A stretch of 64,000 nt of DNA from Apoderus coryli (GCA_911728435.2 OU452200.1:25373715-25437714); one strand, 5' to 3'; positions 45,901 through 58,263 are shown, counted from the stretch's first letter. A program made the numbers and translations. Notes: a model not told the origin generated them from the sequence alone.

Positions 45901-46785
45901 CTTTGCGTCCGCAAAAATATTCCATTATGCTTTTTATTTTCTTTTAGAAATGAGTGTTAGATTATCTACCGTGAATAAAAATTTATTATTACAATATTTG
46001 ATAAATCTTACTTGACGTTTTGGTTTATTGATTATATGTAAAAAAAAAAACTTTAATGATGTTTTAGTTTTATTCTTCGTGAACATTAAATTCAGAATTT
46101 AGTTGTAGACTTTTGTTTAACTTTTTGATATTAAAAAACACAGGGCTTTGTAGGCTATTTTTTTACTCGATCAGCCTAACGTGTATACATACAAATTTCA
46201 TAGGTGCTATAGCGGCCTATACAAATTGTAATTATTATTTTATTAATAAAAAGGTTTAGCTATACGTAAATAAATTTTGGTCCTGTCCATTTATTGCAAA
46301 ATTATTTTTTTCAATAAGATGAATAGTTTCGTCGAGCCATCGAGAAAGAAAAATTGATTGTCATGAAATAAAAAATTATTTTCCTAATTCTCCTTGAGTG
46401 TTGGATGATGTTAGGTATTTTATTCTTTTCATAGAATTACTACACTTATAAATTTTCCGTTTAATTTTGGAAGACCCTCGTACATTATAGAGTTGGAAAC
46501 TAAAACAAAAAAAAATGTTCTGTAATTTTTTTCATACCGGGGTGCCGTTTTCTGGATACTTAAGATTCTCTCAGGTAATTTCACTGACCGTTAAGTATAC
46601 AAATTCTTATCAGACAACTAACTAACGTTATGTATGATTTGATGAAGCCCTGCCATTATAAATGGGACTATCTTGTAAGTATTCAATAAAAAAAATCTAT
46701 AAAAAACTTACTAGATAATTTACAGAAACATAAACTAGTATTTGGAACTAAAAGCAAATTTTTAGTGAAAACTTGTTTTGTATGA

Positions 46786-48342
46786 AAGCTCAGAAAAATA
46801 AACAAACATAGAAATGTCATCTAATTTCAATGTTTGTCTTCATAACATAAAGATCAATATTTACCTTTTTAATGACAGATGTAAACAAAAGTCAGTGGCG
46901 TAGTATAATTCTTTTGAAATCGTGGTTGCAGTTTCCAATTATAAATATATACGCAGGAACTGTGGCATTTCAAATATAATTTATTAAATAAAGATGTCTG
47001 GGGTTAAAAGGAAACACTTTCTATATTATGAAAATATTTGTTATTAAATGCAAAGGTATATAGGTAATTATAAGTAATTTCAGCTTTATGATCATACTTT
47101 TCTAATGTTTGGTTCAAATGTTGTGAGTAAACATAAGAACTCTTTGTGATCGTTTCAAAACTTAAACCAAGAGAAGTACACCACTCTGTTCTAACGGCTT
47201 GATCACTGGGAAACCTGCAAGAATTATTGTATTATACTATAAATAAAACATGAATAAGTGCTATGAATAGAATATATAGGATCATAGTGCCCACTGGTAC
47301 CACATCCCATATCTTATCTCTATCGTAAGGTACTTACTTAAAGGTCTGTGTATATCACCATACATGTAACGTAACGTTTCCGACCCTGTCAGACACGATG
47401 TTTCAGTTACAGCAAACAGTTTGCCTCTATACCAATAATAATTGTAAGTATAATACAGCGTAATCTTTATTTATTTGTCTAATGCGTAATACAGTTTCCC
47501 ATTGATATTATATAATTCGCCAAATTGACAAAAATTTAAAACCAATTTTGACATAATTTTTCCTGATATGTATATATTTTGTATGTAGCAGAACAAGACT
47601 CAATTTGAGACCACGAAAATACCGCAATTTCAATAGAAAACAACAGTACGAAAGTTACATTATATCCATTAAAAACTCTGACACTCTCCGGCTTCCAGCA
47701 AAATATTCTCACCGAGAATACTGAACGGAAGGTATATGAAAAGCTGCATGTCTGACGGTAGGCGCATTATTTCATATAAAAAGTACGTAATAATATTTTT
47801 TCCTAGCGGCAACGTTACGTTACATGCTACTATTTATTCAGAAATTATAAAATATAAAGCATTGTATGAATTTACAATTATTGTTGTTTATTATAGTACT
47901 GTCTATTTTGCAACTAGGTATATACCTTGTATATTTAAACAACTAATGTTAACTTCTATCGCTGCGAAATCCCAAAATCTACGCCATTGTACTTACTTGT
48001 AAAATGTAATCTCACTCGAAAAATTACTCGACATGCAAACTAAGCACTTTTTTCCCCATTACTTAAAGGAAAACAAGTGTTACACACTAAAAATTCACTG
48101 AAGTGTGAAGAGTCACAATATAAAAACTGTACGTAGCCAGTTTAAAAATATAAAAACTGGCTACGTACAGTTTTTATATTGTGACTCTTCCACTTCAGTG
48201 AATTTTTAGTGTGTAACACTACTAGCACTCCAAACGTCAACGTGAAGCGTAAATAATAAACAAATACCTCCGCGGGGTTGCCACGCATTTCTATTTCGTG
48301 TTAATGCCACTTCTATGTTTGTTTATTTTTCTGAGTATGAAA
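46786..48342. repeat. inverted repeat pair flanking 1.5 kb
   Basis: ctcagaaaaataaacaaaca (46791) is mirrored by tgtttgtttatttttctgag (48315) with about 35 matching positions. The interval contains the 48076-48220 hairpin and gene-free DNA, plus a weaker inverted pair catgtaacgtaacgttt (47362) / aacgttacgttacatg (47808). Whether this is one element cannot be decided. Confidence 0.5.
48076..48220. mobile_element. near-perfect hairpin MITE (145 bp)
   Basis: agtgttacacactaaaaatt at the left is mirrored by aatttttagtgtgtaacact at the right. The arms pair almost without error to a short AT loop at about 48145. Only one or two mismatches separate the ~68 bp arms, implying a recent insertion or strong conversion between arms. 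Non-coding. Confidence 0.9.
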
Positions 48343-48349
48343 GCGATTC

Positions 48350-50310
48350 ATTTTTTATTTTTAAAAACCTTTTCGTTTAGGAAAGATCGTAATAAATGAA
48401 AAATGCTCTGTATTTAAGTATAGGGAACCTTATAAAAATCTATGATATTTGAGAAACGCATTTCAAAAATTCTAGAAAATATAAGACGTTCCATTTAAAA
48501 AAAAAACAGAACTTTGATGTGTCAGGTTTTTTGAAGCTAATGTATATTTAACATTATTTTTAATTGACCTACACAATGTCTCTTTAACAGAAATGGAAAT
48601 ATACAATATGTCCGGATTCTGGAATTTTTTTGTAAAAAATTACATATTTATTTGGTTTTCTTATAAGAAGCCTTGGTTATTAAATTATAAATTCATTTGA
48701 AAATTAATTTTTACAAATGTGAACGCATTACTTCTCCCAAAATTTATAACATTCTGGTTATATTATGATGTTGGTGGTACGTAAATATTGCTCATTTTTA
48801 AACTATTTACATACTATCAATAATAACAATTAGGTAAATAAGAATGTTACTACTATATTGACATGTAACGTACTTATTAGTTTTATGCATATAACGAAGT
48901 AATTCCAAATGATGTAAGACCACTAATGATAATATTATGCAGATTCACTTTATTATTCAATGTAATTAATATTATTTAATTTCATTTATTTAAAGCACAT
49001 GTTATTATTTACCTCTTACTGATTTATTAAGTATTGAGTGAAAGTAAAATGTACGATAAATACATTCATTTGCCATCAGATATAATAAAATACAACTAAG
49101 CACCAAATTAGCGTAATAAACAACGACCCATTATTTAACATCGTTTTAACCTTTTCCGTGCTTATTTATCGGAATAGAATAATAAAAGTTAATATGAATT
49201 ATCATAAAGTAAAAGGGTATAAATACATATCTATGTAATAACTGATGTCTAGTCTTGCAACTATAAACAGAGTTGACAATATCAATAATTAGCAATTATT
49301 GACTATTTGAAGATAATTTTACTTTCACTTTAGCTAAGTGTAGAAGTGATTTTTTCCAGATAAAGTTATACATAAAACTACTATTTTTACGCGAACTAGA
49401 TTATTTCGTTACACCCTTTATTACACGAATTAACATAACTAACCAGAAGATGCATTATTTAGATTTAAAATTACTTCTCCAATAGCCTTGTTTCTATCTG
49501 AAATGAAAATAGGTACGGTGAACGCTACGAAATCGCCACTTGTGTAATAAGAAGGGAAATTCTTGCACATATCGCAGAAAGATGGGAGAAGAATAAAATT
49601 TATTTATAATTTGGTAGTTTATTTCTCTTTTCATTAACAATAAGTACCAAAGTTTCCGTATTTTTGAAGCTATAAGATTTTTGATTCCAAATTATTAACA
49701 AATAATGCAACTAGAACAAATTTTAACTGGATCTGCAAATTTAAAATTTGTGAACAATTTTTGTCTGATGTTGTTTGGGGAAGGGGTGCAGTCCTTCGTG
49801 TTTCCACATGTACTTAAATTTAAAACAGTATGCATAAAACGCGGCTACAAATTTGCACAGAAACAAAAATTAAATCAGTTATTTATTTATAAGACCGATA
49901 AATAGAAAATAACAGTCAAGTTGTAGTTATAGTCTTTCCTTCTGAAACTTTGGTCATACTGCAGATTTTAAAAAAACAATAAAACACTAAGAATATTAAG
50001 GTAAAGTTATTTATTATATAACACGGTAAAATAATGCTTTACCTGCGAGTGGAAAATGCGACGAAGGAGCAAGTGGATTAATTCCGTGCATTTTGACTTT
50101 TATCGAATTGTATGTAGGCAGTGTCCCTTGCGTGGGTAAAACTCACATTTAAATACGTAGTGTAATTGACATTTCAGTAGCGAAAATTGACTTTTGAGTA
50201 GGCAAAAGTTGCTCAATTTGACTATTTTGTATAAACTGTCATTTTGACAACTCGTTTCAAGTAACATGATCTTTATCTGCCAGCCCCATCCTTCAAATTA
50301 ATCAAAAGCT
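48350..50310. other. gene-free AT-rich region
   Basis: No recognisable gene or repeat, apart from a short fragment (48412-48500) similar to the 29.7 kb transposon remnant. Confidence 0.45.
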
Positions 50311-50967
50311 TCATTCTACAAGGTGTTTCTAAAAAAGGTGGTCAAAATTTGTGAGCGAATTGGGAACGTCTAATCATGAAAAAAACCTAAATTGTAATTT
50401 TTCGAAAAGTCCTTATTTACATAGATAAGGACTCTTTTTAGTAGATTTTCAAAAAAAATCTAACTATTCAGGAGATCGACACAACCGAAATTTTGAAAAA
50501 TTTTTATGCAGTCCTTCATTTCATGACCCCTGGAACCTAAAAATGACCTCAGTTCAAAAGTTTATATATACCGGATCGGCAGTACATTCGCCTCGGTCTC
50601 TCATAGCCTAACAAAATTGAAATTGCAAATTTTGTTTGCGTGGGTGTATGTACGTCTACCAGGAGCATTTCACAAAAATGTTTTTAAATATACCGGGTGT
50701 CCCAGAAAAGTGGGGCATATCAAAGTTATATTTTTTTAAATGTAACACTCAGTATTTTTTGGATTTTTTAAACACTTTGGATAAAATAAAGTAAAGTTAT
50801 TGTTATGATCCCTATACCTAAATCTACCCGTCTGTCCAATTTTTGTGTTTTTTGCAAAAAAAATTTTGGAAAACATTATGTTCGTTCATTTTTTTAGCTA
50901 AACTGTTAAAAATTTTAAAATGGCAAGTGAATAGGACATACATTAGCTCGGTGTAAAGTCCAATTGT

Positions 50968-51963
50968 ACAGGGTGGTCACAATTTTTTATTGTTCTTGTC
51001 AATCATATTTATTTAAATAACTTACTTATTTTAAATAGCACACTCTATATTTCATAGCATCTGTCGATACTAATTAATGTTCTCTATCAAATGGTATTAG
51101 GCTTCCCTATACCTAATTGTCACCGTTTCCCAAGAAATAATTGTTTTAACTTATTTATCTTATTGATTTTACTTTTAATAGTACACCCTGTAATTTACAT
51201 TATTAAATTACTATTGGCTGATCGGTATTCCGTAGGAAAATTGGAACTTAAAAGTCAACAAGGTTTCTCTACCATTAGGTATGGGACCATACTAATCGTA
51301 CTTAAAAACTTTTACACTACAATTTATTGGTTACCTAATTCTAACAAACTCTGAAAGTTAAAACTTAAGAACAATAATATAGTTACAAATTTTTAACATT
51401 CAGTAACATATTAGCTTAAGTACGTATACCATACATATTTACTAGCTACAAAAAATGCTCAAAATGTTGGCCGTTATTTTCAATACACAGTTTTTTCAAA
51501 TGAATGTCTGACATTTGCTAATACCTAATTGTGGTGGAATTGTATCAAAAGCAGTTTTAATTCGCTTTTTCATATCATCCCGTGTTGTTGTTGGCGTATC
51601 ATAAACAACGTTTTTTATATCCCCATTACAAAAAATCTAGTGGTGTTAAGTCTGGAGTCCTTGGGGGCCAGTTTTATGGACCACCGCGGCCAATGCATTT
51701 CTCAGGAAATAAACGACCTGGAGTACGCCTTACTAGCCTATGAAAATGTCATCAAATCAATAAGACAAATACTTAAGTTAAAATATTTTTTTCTTGGGAA
51801 ACGGTGACAGTTAGGTATAGGGAAGCCTAATACCATTTGATAAAGAACATTAATTAGTATCCACAGCTGCTATGAAATATAGGGTGTGCTATTTAAAATA
51901 AGAAAGTTATTTAAATAAATATGATTGATAAGAACAATAAAAAATTGTGACCACCCTGTACAA
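50968..51963 (-). mobile_element. mariner-like element (family D) inside FB-3
   Basis: Left tgtacagggtggtcacaatt and right aattgtgaccaccctgtaca are perfect mirrors. The TIRs run about 185 bp, for example taggcttccctatacctaat and attaggtatagggaagcc. The core encodes a decayed minus-strand transposase end. Outside, 50925-50967 and 51964-52015 are also mirrored (ctaatgtatgtc.. / ..gacatacattag). Confidence 0.85.
51440..51730 (-). pseudogene. transposase C-terminus fragment (family D)
   Basis: Minus-strand sense gives LFPEKCIGRGGP, then WPPRTPDLTPLDF with the third catalytic Asp, then YANNNT- and KCQTFI-like remnants toward 51440. Three or more in-frame stops and frameshifts. The N-terminal two thirds are missing. 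Confidence 0.75.
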
Positions 51964-52622
51964 TATTTACAATTGGGCTATACACCGACCTAATGTATGT
52001 CTTATGACTTTAGTTATATTTGGCGCCTGTCAGAACATTCTATTATTTAGTGGGTGTCAGTGGTAGACTAAGTATAAATAAAAAATATATAAATCGAAAA
52101 TCTACTTTTCCGACTGGCTGCCATCGGGATTTTCTTGAAATATTTTCGAAACAAGTATAGCTGAATTAATCAAATGTACCGTTGCCTTAATTATAACCTA
52201 ACTTTTTTTTCTTGTGACTTTTTTTCATTTTGTGTCAAAAATGTGATAAAATAAAGTTTTCTACATAAAAAGGCATACTTGTTTTTTCTCGAGAAACTTA
52301 AACGTTTTCGAGAAATTCGAGTTTGAAAAGTTTAGGACAAAACGGGTCCTTAGTACACAGCATTAATAAATCTTTTCGGTAGCAAACTGTATTTCAATAA
52401 TTTTATTAATGCTGTTTCACAGATTTAATAGACTCTGTGGCTGTTTACTAAGGACCAGTTTTGTCCTAAAATTTTCAAACTCAAATTTCTCGAAAACCTT
52501 AAGTTTCTCGAGAAAAAAAAAAGATGCCTTTTTTATGTAGAAAACTTTATTTTATCACATTTTTGACACAATGTTAATAAAAGTCACAAGAAAAAAAAAG
52601 TTAGGTTATAATTAAGGCAACG

Positions 52623-52643
52623 CCCCCCCCCCCCCCCCCCCCC
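52623..52643. repeat. C21 homopolymer
   Basis: Twenty-one consecutive C at a position where the other FB copies have about five or six. A second run of nine C lies at 52775-52783 where other copies read acaccctgtatc-like sequence. Confidence 0.9.
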
Positions 52644-52899
52644 GTTTACTCGCCTATGGTCATCCTTTTTATTCAATTTCATGTCAGTTTACGACATTCA
52701 ACTAGGTGAATAAATTTGATTAATTCATCTTTATTCGTATCCAAAATATTTCAAAAAAATATTCCTCAGGCAGTCCCCCCCCCTGTATCTTTGTAAATAA
52801 AGACTTTTCGAAAAATTACAATTAAGGTTTTTTTCATGATTAGACGTCCCCAATTCGCTCACAAAATTTTGACCACCTTTTTTAGAAACACCTTATTTA

Positions 52900-53260
52900 T
52901 ACAACGCAAAGAAAATGCACAACCAACTCCCAATAGTAATCAAATCCTTATCATCCCTTCCTAAATTCCGTAAAGCCATAAAAACATACAACTTATTAGA
53001 AAGAGCCTTTTATTGAGTAAATAACTTTTTTACTATTGCATAATTTTGAGCGATTCACACACTGGATCATTGCCGATAGCTAATATAGGGTATACTACAT
53101 CGTTGTAACCATTATTCTTATGATTTGTGATTTGTTTTGTTTGTAACAATGTTGTCTACAAATTATTGTATTAATTTATTGACAAATACATATATTTATG
53201 TATTTATTTCAAAGAAGTAATCCATCTATACCTGTGGAGTGCAAAGACAATTGTAATACT
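52900..53260. other. unassigned spacer
   Basis: Between FB-3 and the next palindromic element. No gene recognised. Confidence 0.4.
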
Positions 53261-53428
53261 AGAAAAGTCAATGGACATGTTTCGAGAGTTCCAACGCCTT
53301 CAACCATACAGAGCCAACTAGGTTGTCAACATTTAAAATTTGAAAAACATTTAAAAAACAAAATTGTTATCTATATGGGACATTTATAAAAGAATTTAGT
53401 GTAGCTGTTCTTTTATAAATGTCCCATA

Positions 53429-55343
53429 TACAGGGTGAGTTATTAGTGCGTCGACGCTCGATATTACCTCAAAGGCCCAAAATTTCACGCAAAACTAAGC
53501 AGCCAGTGTGTAGGCAGTCATAAAATACGTATTTTAAAATTATTGTTATTTGTACAGCGTGGCTCATCTCATCAGGGTGAACCAAACTTATGTTTTTTTA
53601 AATGGAAAGCCCTATTTATTATTCCACAATTTCATTGGTTTAGACATGACATTAATCATACTAAAATTTTATAAACTTATACACAGTGGTTCAAACGTTA
53701 CGACTAGTATTATATGCAAAACATGGCGAATTCTAAGGCTTCTGTGCTGGAACTGAAATAATTTAAGCTCTGATCTTAGGGGCAGAGCTTTTTGATAGTT
53801 ATCAACTTTTAGAAAAAAATAATTGTTAGTATATAGTGCAAAACCTGTATACAGGGTGAGTCCAAACTCAAATTTGCGTTGTACTCGAATTTTCTAAATG
53901 AGACACCCTGTAAATAATATCAAAAACTGAAAGGAAAATTTATAAGCTTCTATTCTTCTTATACCTAAAGCTCTTAGTTTTTAAGATATTTTCATTAAAA
54001 CAAAAAAATATTACAAAATTTGGACTTTACGTGATCATTTTTCATATTATACCTAATTTCATTTTTGATATTTGTTATTGAAAAACATTATACAAGATCA
54101 CCAAAATAATGTTTTTCAAATTCAACCTATTTTTTAATAGTTATTTATTTATCATAATCGTAATCAAAACCGGTATATAATTGCAATATTTATCAACCAA
54201 ATCAACAAGGATTTGATCGAATGACATTTAACATTTAATCATTAGCTATTTATTACAAAAGTGTATTCTATTAAGTACCTATAACAATTAGTTTATTAAT
54301 AATTACTTAATTAAATTTTGGTTGAAATGAATTTTCCCAAAAATGAGTTAATAGATATGATTTGGATATTGGGAGAATGTATGCAAAATGTTTGGCTTGC
54401 GCAAAGCATTTACCAAGAAAGATATCTCGAAGGCAACCAGAAAATATAACAATGGAAAGGTTACTTAATGAATCGTTTTGGAAACACGGGATCAGTAAAA
54501 TATCCGAAACAAACTAGGACCAAAACTGTTTTGAATGATGAAAATTAATTGAATGTAATGTTAAAAGTGGTAGAAAATTCACATATCAGCACGCGTGAAA
54601 TTGCTCGGGAACAATCGGTAAGCCAAAGTTCAGTCAAAAGAATTCTACATAAAAACAAAATGACGATGACTATCTCCGGCGAATTATGTTCTACCAATGG
54701 GCGCAACAACAAATTCACAATCAGGTAGATTTTTTTGACTTTGTGCTGTTTGGAGATGAAGCCACATTTCATAAATGAAACTATCTTAAAAACTAATAGC
54801 TTTGGGTATAAGAAAGGCTTTATAAGAATGAAAGCTTATCAATTTTCCTTTCAGTTTTTGATATTATATACAGGGTGTCTCATTTAGAAAATTCGAGTAA
54901 AACGCATTTGAGTTTGAACTCATCCTGTATACAGGTTTTGCACTATATACTAAGAATTATCTTTTTCTAAAAGTTGATAACTATCAAAACGCTATGCCCG
55001 TAAGAAGCAGAGTTTAAATTATTTCAGTTCCAGTACAGAAGCGTTAGAATTCGCCATGTTTTGCATATAATACTAGTGGCAACTTTTGAACCACTCTATA
55101 TAATTTTCTAAAATTTTAGTATGATTAATGTCAAGTCTAAACCAATGAAATTGTGGAATAATAAATAGGGCTTTCCATTTAAAAAAACATAAGTTTGGTT
55201 CACCCTGATCAGATAAGCCAATAATAACAATAATTACAATACGTACTTTATGACTGCCTAGAAACTGGCTGCTTAGTTTTGCGTGAAATTTTTGATCTTT
55301 AAGGTAATATCGAACTTCAACGCACTAATAACTCACCCTGTAT
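53429..55343 (+). mobile_element. mariner-like element with ~560 bp TIRs (family E)
   Basis: Left acagggtgagttattagtgc, right gcactaataactcaccctgt. The arms match for roughly 560 bp with scattered substitutions (for example ggaaagccctatttattatt against aataataaatagggctttcc). Each arm contains an internal acagggtgagtcc / cctgtat motif. The core of about 780 bp has a truncated + strand transposase. Confidence 0.88.
54325..54776 (+). pseudogene. truncated mariner-like transposase (family E)
   Basis: Starts MNFPKNELIDMIWILGECMQ (N-terminal helix-turn-helix). After a stop and frameshift it runs TKTVLNDEN and VVENSHISTREIAREQSVSQ, then SSVKRILHKNKM (second HTH). Another frame gives YLRRIMFYQWAQQQ and VLFGDEATFHK, containing the first catalytic Asp. 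Coding ends there at the right TIR, so the remaining catalytic core is deleted. Dead copy. Confidence 0.82.
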
Positions 55344-55429
55344 ATATATTTTTTTTAAATGTTGACAACCTAGCTGACTTTGTGTGGCGGAAGATGAGAG
55401 CCTTGGACCTCTTGAAACATGTCCATTGC

Positions 55430-56190
55430 CCGTTAAATATATTTGTGGAGGTGACGGTTTTCTTTTATTACAATTTATTTATTTATTTAGAACAACATCA
55501 TAATTTACCATACAAGATAGAATCAAGACTATAAACATTGTTTTAATCAGTCAAAGTTTCTAACACAGTTCTATAGAGGACTATTCTAGGAATATTTTGT
55601 CTTTTGATAATTTTTGAGAAGTCGCTTTGTTTCGAACAGAGGACAACAACAATTCCACAACAGACAACAGTTCGTCAATTCGGTTCGCATGGGCGCTTTG
55701 ATTTTATGCATATGTAAGCATAAAATCCAGTCAATAAAGTCATGTGTATCTTAGAAGTGCCTTTAATAATATTGGTTATGTGCAGCAAATATGATCCCAA
55801 ATCCTTTACTGAATCCAAGGGATTCAGAATAGCACTCCCTATCATAATTCATCACAGACAATTTTCACGAGAATATCATTACACGATTTAATGATATTTT
55901 TAGCAAGACTATGCTTCAACTCGAATCACACAAAGATCTTTCAGTGATCCGCGAAAATCAACCTCCGACACAATAGAAGATCAACAAGAATGAAATATTT
56001 ATTATTAACATACTATTTAATTCAAATAACCGTACCTTCACTTAAGCCAGAGAAGTGAAGGTTTGATAATAAAATCGAATAGCCTATTCCATCATGATTG
56101 GGAAAATCATAAATTGTATTAACTTCGCTACGGTTCTCTAGGTTATCAAATACGTATTGAGAGAAAAGAGATTGGAGAAAGTGGAGCGCC
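55430..56190. other. 5' flank of the serpin gene
   Basis: No repeat family recognised beyond the palindrome border. Small hairpins occur at 55700-55735 (gattttatg..cataaaatc) and 56033-56063 (accttcactt/aagtgaaggt). Upstream control sequence of the serpin may lie here, but no specific site can be supported. Confidence 0.35.
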
Positions 56191-56191
56191 C

Positions 56192-56329
56192 AGCTATAAG
56201 ACAATACTGAACTAGTACCAACTTACATTTTTCTCTTGTCGAGCATATATCATCTCCACTCGAATTTAGCATCTTTTCTCTCAGCCTCCATATCCCAAAT
56301 TATCCAAACAACAGATTTGGCCACCACAG
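56192..56329 (+). promoter_or_regulatory. candidate TATA box and 5' UTR exon of serpin
   Basis: agctataagacaat at 56191-56204 could serve as a TATA box. About 130 bp downstream a good splice donor, cacag/gtatgttaag, lies at 56329/56330. The next acceptor, ttttgttacag/at, is at 56542/56543, giving a 213 bp intron in the 5' UTR. The proposal rests on splice-site quality and spacing only; the true first exon could lie elsewhere. Confidence 0.35.
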
Positions 56330-56542
56330 GTATGTTAAGTTGATTAGGATTAAGTTTTTTGAGTACCATATTTAAACAAACTCCATTCTCTTCGTTATGA
56401 TTGGTCAATTCAATATCTTAAAGGAAAAATGCTAGTTGCAGAAGATGGTAGATTCGAAATTATTCACTGTGGCAATCACATTATTTATATGAAGCCTCTA
56501 TTAGGTAATAACCGCTAAAGAAACATTTAAATTTTGTTACAG

Positions 56543-56665
56543 ATCTTCCAAACGAATGGGTATGTTGCTACTTTGCTTGTTTGTATCCATTGTAACAAGT
56601 TCTGTGTTATGTAAAAATGGAAATGAGACCGACGGAGAAGAATCTAGGAAAATTTTGGGCTCAAG
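56543..56665 (+). CDS. serpin gene, signal-peptide exon
   Basis: The exon begins after an acceptor (ttttgttacag at 56532-56542) and contains the start codon at 56556. It encodes MGMLLLCLFVSIVTSSVLCK followed by NGNETDGEESRKILGS. The first ~19 residues form a textbook signal peptide: short N-region, hydrophobic core, small residues near the likely cleavage after SSVLC. An N-glycosylation sequon (NET) follows. The donor caag/gtattc at 56665/56666 leaves two bases of a codon. The next exon at 59845 begins with the third base, restoring Ser, so the join is in phase. The coding part is 110 nt. This exon was too short to stand out as an open frame, but it supplies the secretion signal that the large downstream frame lacks. 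Confidence 0.78.
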
Positions 56666-57364
56666 GTATTCAATATTAATTCATATTTAAAAATTAAAAA
56701 AAAAATAAAAGTTTTAGACCAATTGCAAATAAACCCACATTTTTATTTTTGCGTTTGGACAAGAATATGAAATGACTGTACATCGTCTAACAACTAATTC
56801 CTCAATTAAAAATAAGCCGATCGATACATATATCAAAGATTAATGTGCACATTAATATGTACATTAATATTTGCCTATATCCAATGTTGATTTATTTTGC
56901 CTGTACAGGTCGCTAAAGTTCTTAAATTAATATCGTTTTTCCGGAACAATTCCTAAACGCCTGTATCGATTTTCACTAATTTTGGAACTAAAAATTACTA
57001 TTACTACACTACTCCAAGTAAAAACGAATTTTTAACACTTAAGAAATCAAACCTGGGATCTAATATATAGTCTTGAACAAAGTGATGTAAACTCTCAGTG
57101 GAAATTGTTTGTATCATCATTTATAAATTTATTTAATCATTTTTTTCCGCTAAAACTCTCTTATAGAAAGAACAAAAAACAAATTCAGAGTAATGAAATT
57201 ATAAAATGTAAAAAACAATTGGATTCATTATTGGTTTTGTCCAGATATACCTATTGGGGTTCAGTACAATAGTAAGAAAAAAGGAGTACGACCAACTTCT
57301 TACTACTAAAACTATGAATTGAAGTTAAAAAGTCAGATAATAGACAAAAGTGTTTGTCGTCAAT

Positions 57365-58263
57365 ATACAGGGTGTTTCAGAATGACATGGTCAAATTGCT
57401 AGAGGTGAGAGAATAAGTGTAGCTTGTTATATAATTTTTTGCCGAAGGAGCCTTCCTTTTCGAGATACAGGGGGTTAACAAAAAATTGTTTTACTATTTT
57501 TTTCTAACTGACTATGAATTATTAGAAATAACGGTCTCTATTTTTTCATATGAATGTTTTTGGGCCCGCAGAATCGAGTAAAAATACTCGAGTTCCTTTA
57601 AAACATAGAGGGCGCTAGTCACACAATGTTTCAATCATAACTTTTTTGAAGTTTACTTTAGAGACTTGGCAATTACAAAGAGCTCGTTTATTACCCAACA
57701 AAAAAGGTACTCTTCGCAAAAAACGCTTGGATGTACCGTTTCCAAGATATGTTAAGTTTATTAATACCTTTGCTATTAGTGTTAAATTATTAGAAGACAG
57801 TCTTATGCAGGTAAAAATATGTTTGTAAAGTAGGTATGAGCTACACCCGTATCATTACAGACAAGTTCAGGAAGTATTGCTAGATGTATTTAAATGAAAT
57901 CAGCTAGTGCCAGAGAAATAATTAAAGTCATTTGTACAGGGGGCAAAAAAATACAAACTTTTATGTACGAATCGCGTTCTGTTTGTAAATTCCTAGGCAT
58001 TAACAAAAGATCGCATTTGCGTCAAAACACGCCAATAATAGTAGTAATTCTTAGTTCCAAAATTAGTGAAAATGATATGAAAAAAATAATGATAAGGCGT
58101 TTAGAAATTATTCCGGAAAAACGATATCAATTTGAGAAGTTAAGAGGCCTGTAGACGCAAGACGAGGCAACATTGGATATAGGTATATTTGCTTCGATCG
58201 ACTTATTTTTAGATGAGGAATTTGTGGTTAAGCGTTGTACAGTCATTTCATGGACACCCTGGA
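57365..58263. mobile_element. small TIR element in serpin intron
   Basis: The left end tacagggtgtttcagaatga and the right end (reverse complement starting ccagggtgtccatgaaatga) share imperfect terminal repeats of about 24 bp. The left end also has a ttcgagatacaggggg word. An 86-codon frame (57894-58154) inside has no recognisable motif. Border and class are tentative. Confidence 0.5.

Larger units (their letters stand above)
50317..52891. mobile_element. foldback element FB-3 with nested insertions
   Basis: The left end acaaggtgtttctaaaaaag (50319) covers only about 125 bp of arm. The right arm is nearly complete, with the inner hairpin 52190-52615 and the outer part to agaaacacctta at 52889. 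A block of about 1.67 kb (50448-52118) separates them, bounded by agtagattttc and gaaaatctact. Inside it lies another TIR element (50968-51963) flanked by further mirrored sequence. Confidence 0.75.
53269..55428. repeat. outer palindrome around mariner family E
   Basis: caatggacatgtttcgagag ... aggttgtcaacatttaaa at 53269-53348 is mirrored by ttaaatgttgacaacctagc ... aaacatgtccattg at 55356-55428. The mariner element sits inside, so an older palindromic element was probably its target. A further hairpin (53372-53430, tatgggacatttataaaaga and mirror) lies between arm and element on the left only. Confidence 0.75.

Noticed and set aside
50696..50720. TIR-like taccgggtgtcccagaaaag as an independent element
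   Set aside because: No matching right end was found downstream; kept only as part of the nested 50448-52118 block.
57894..58154. 86-codon basic open frame in the serpin intron
   Set aside because: Inside a small TIR element, no known transposase motif, and no sign that it is an exon of the serpin gene.
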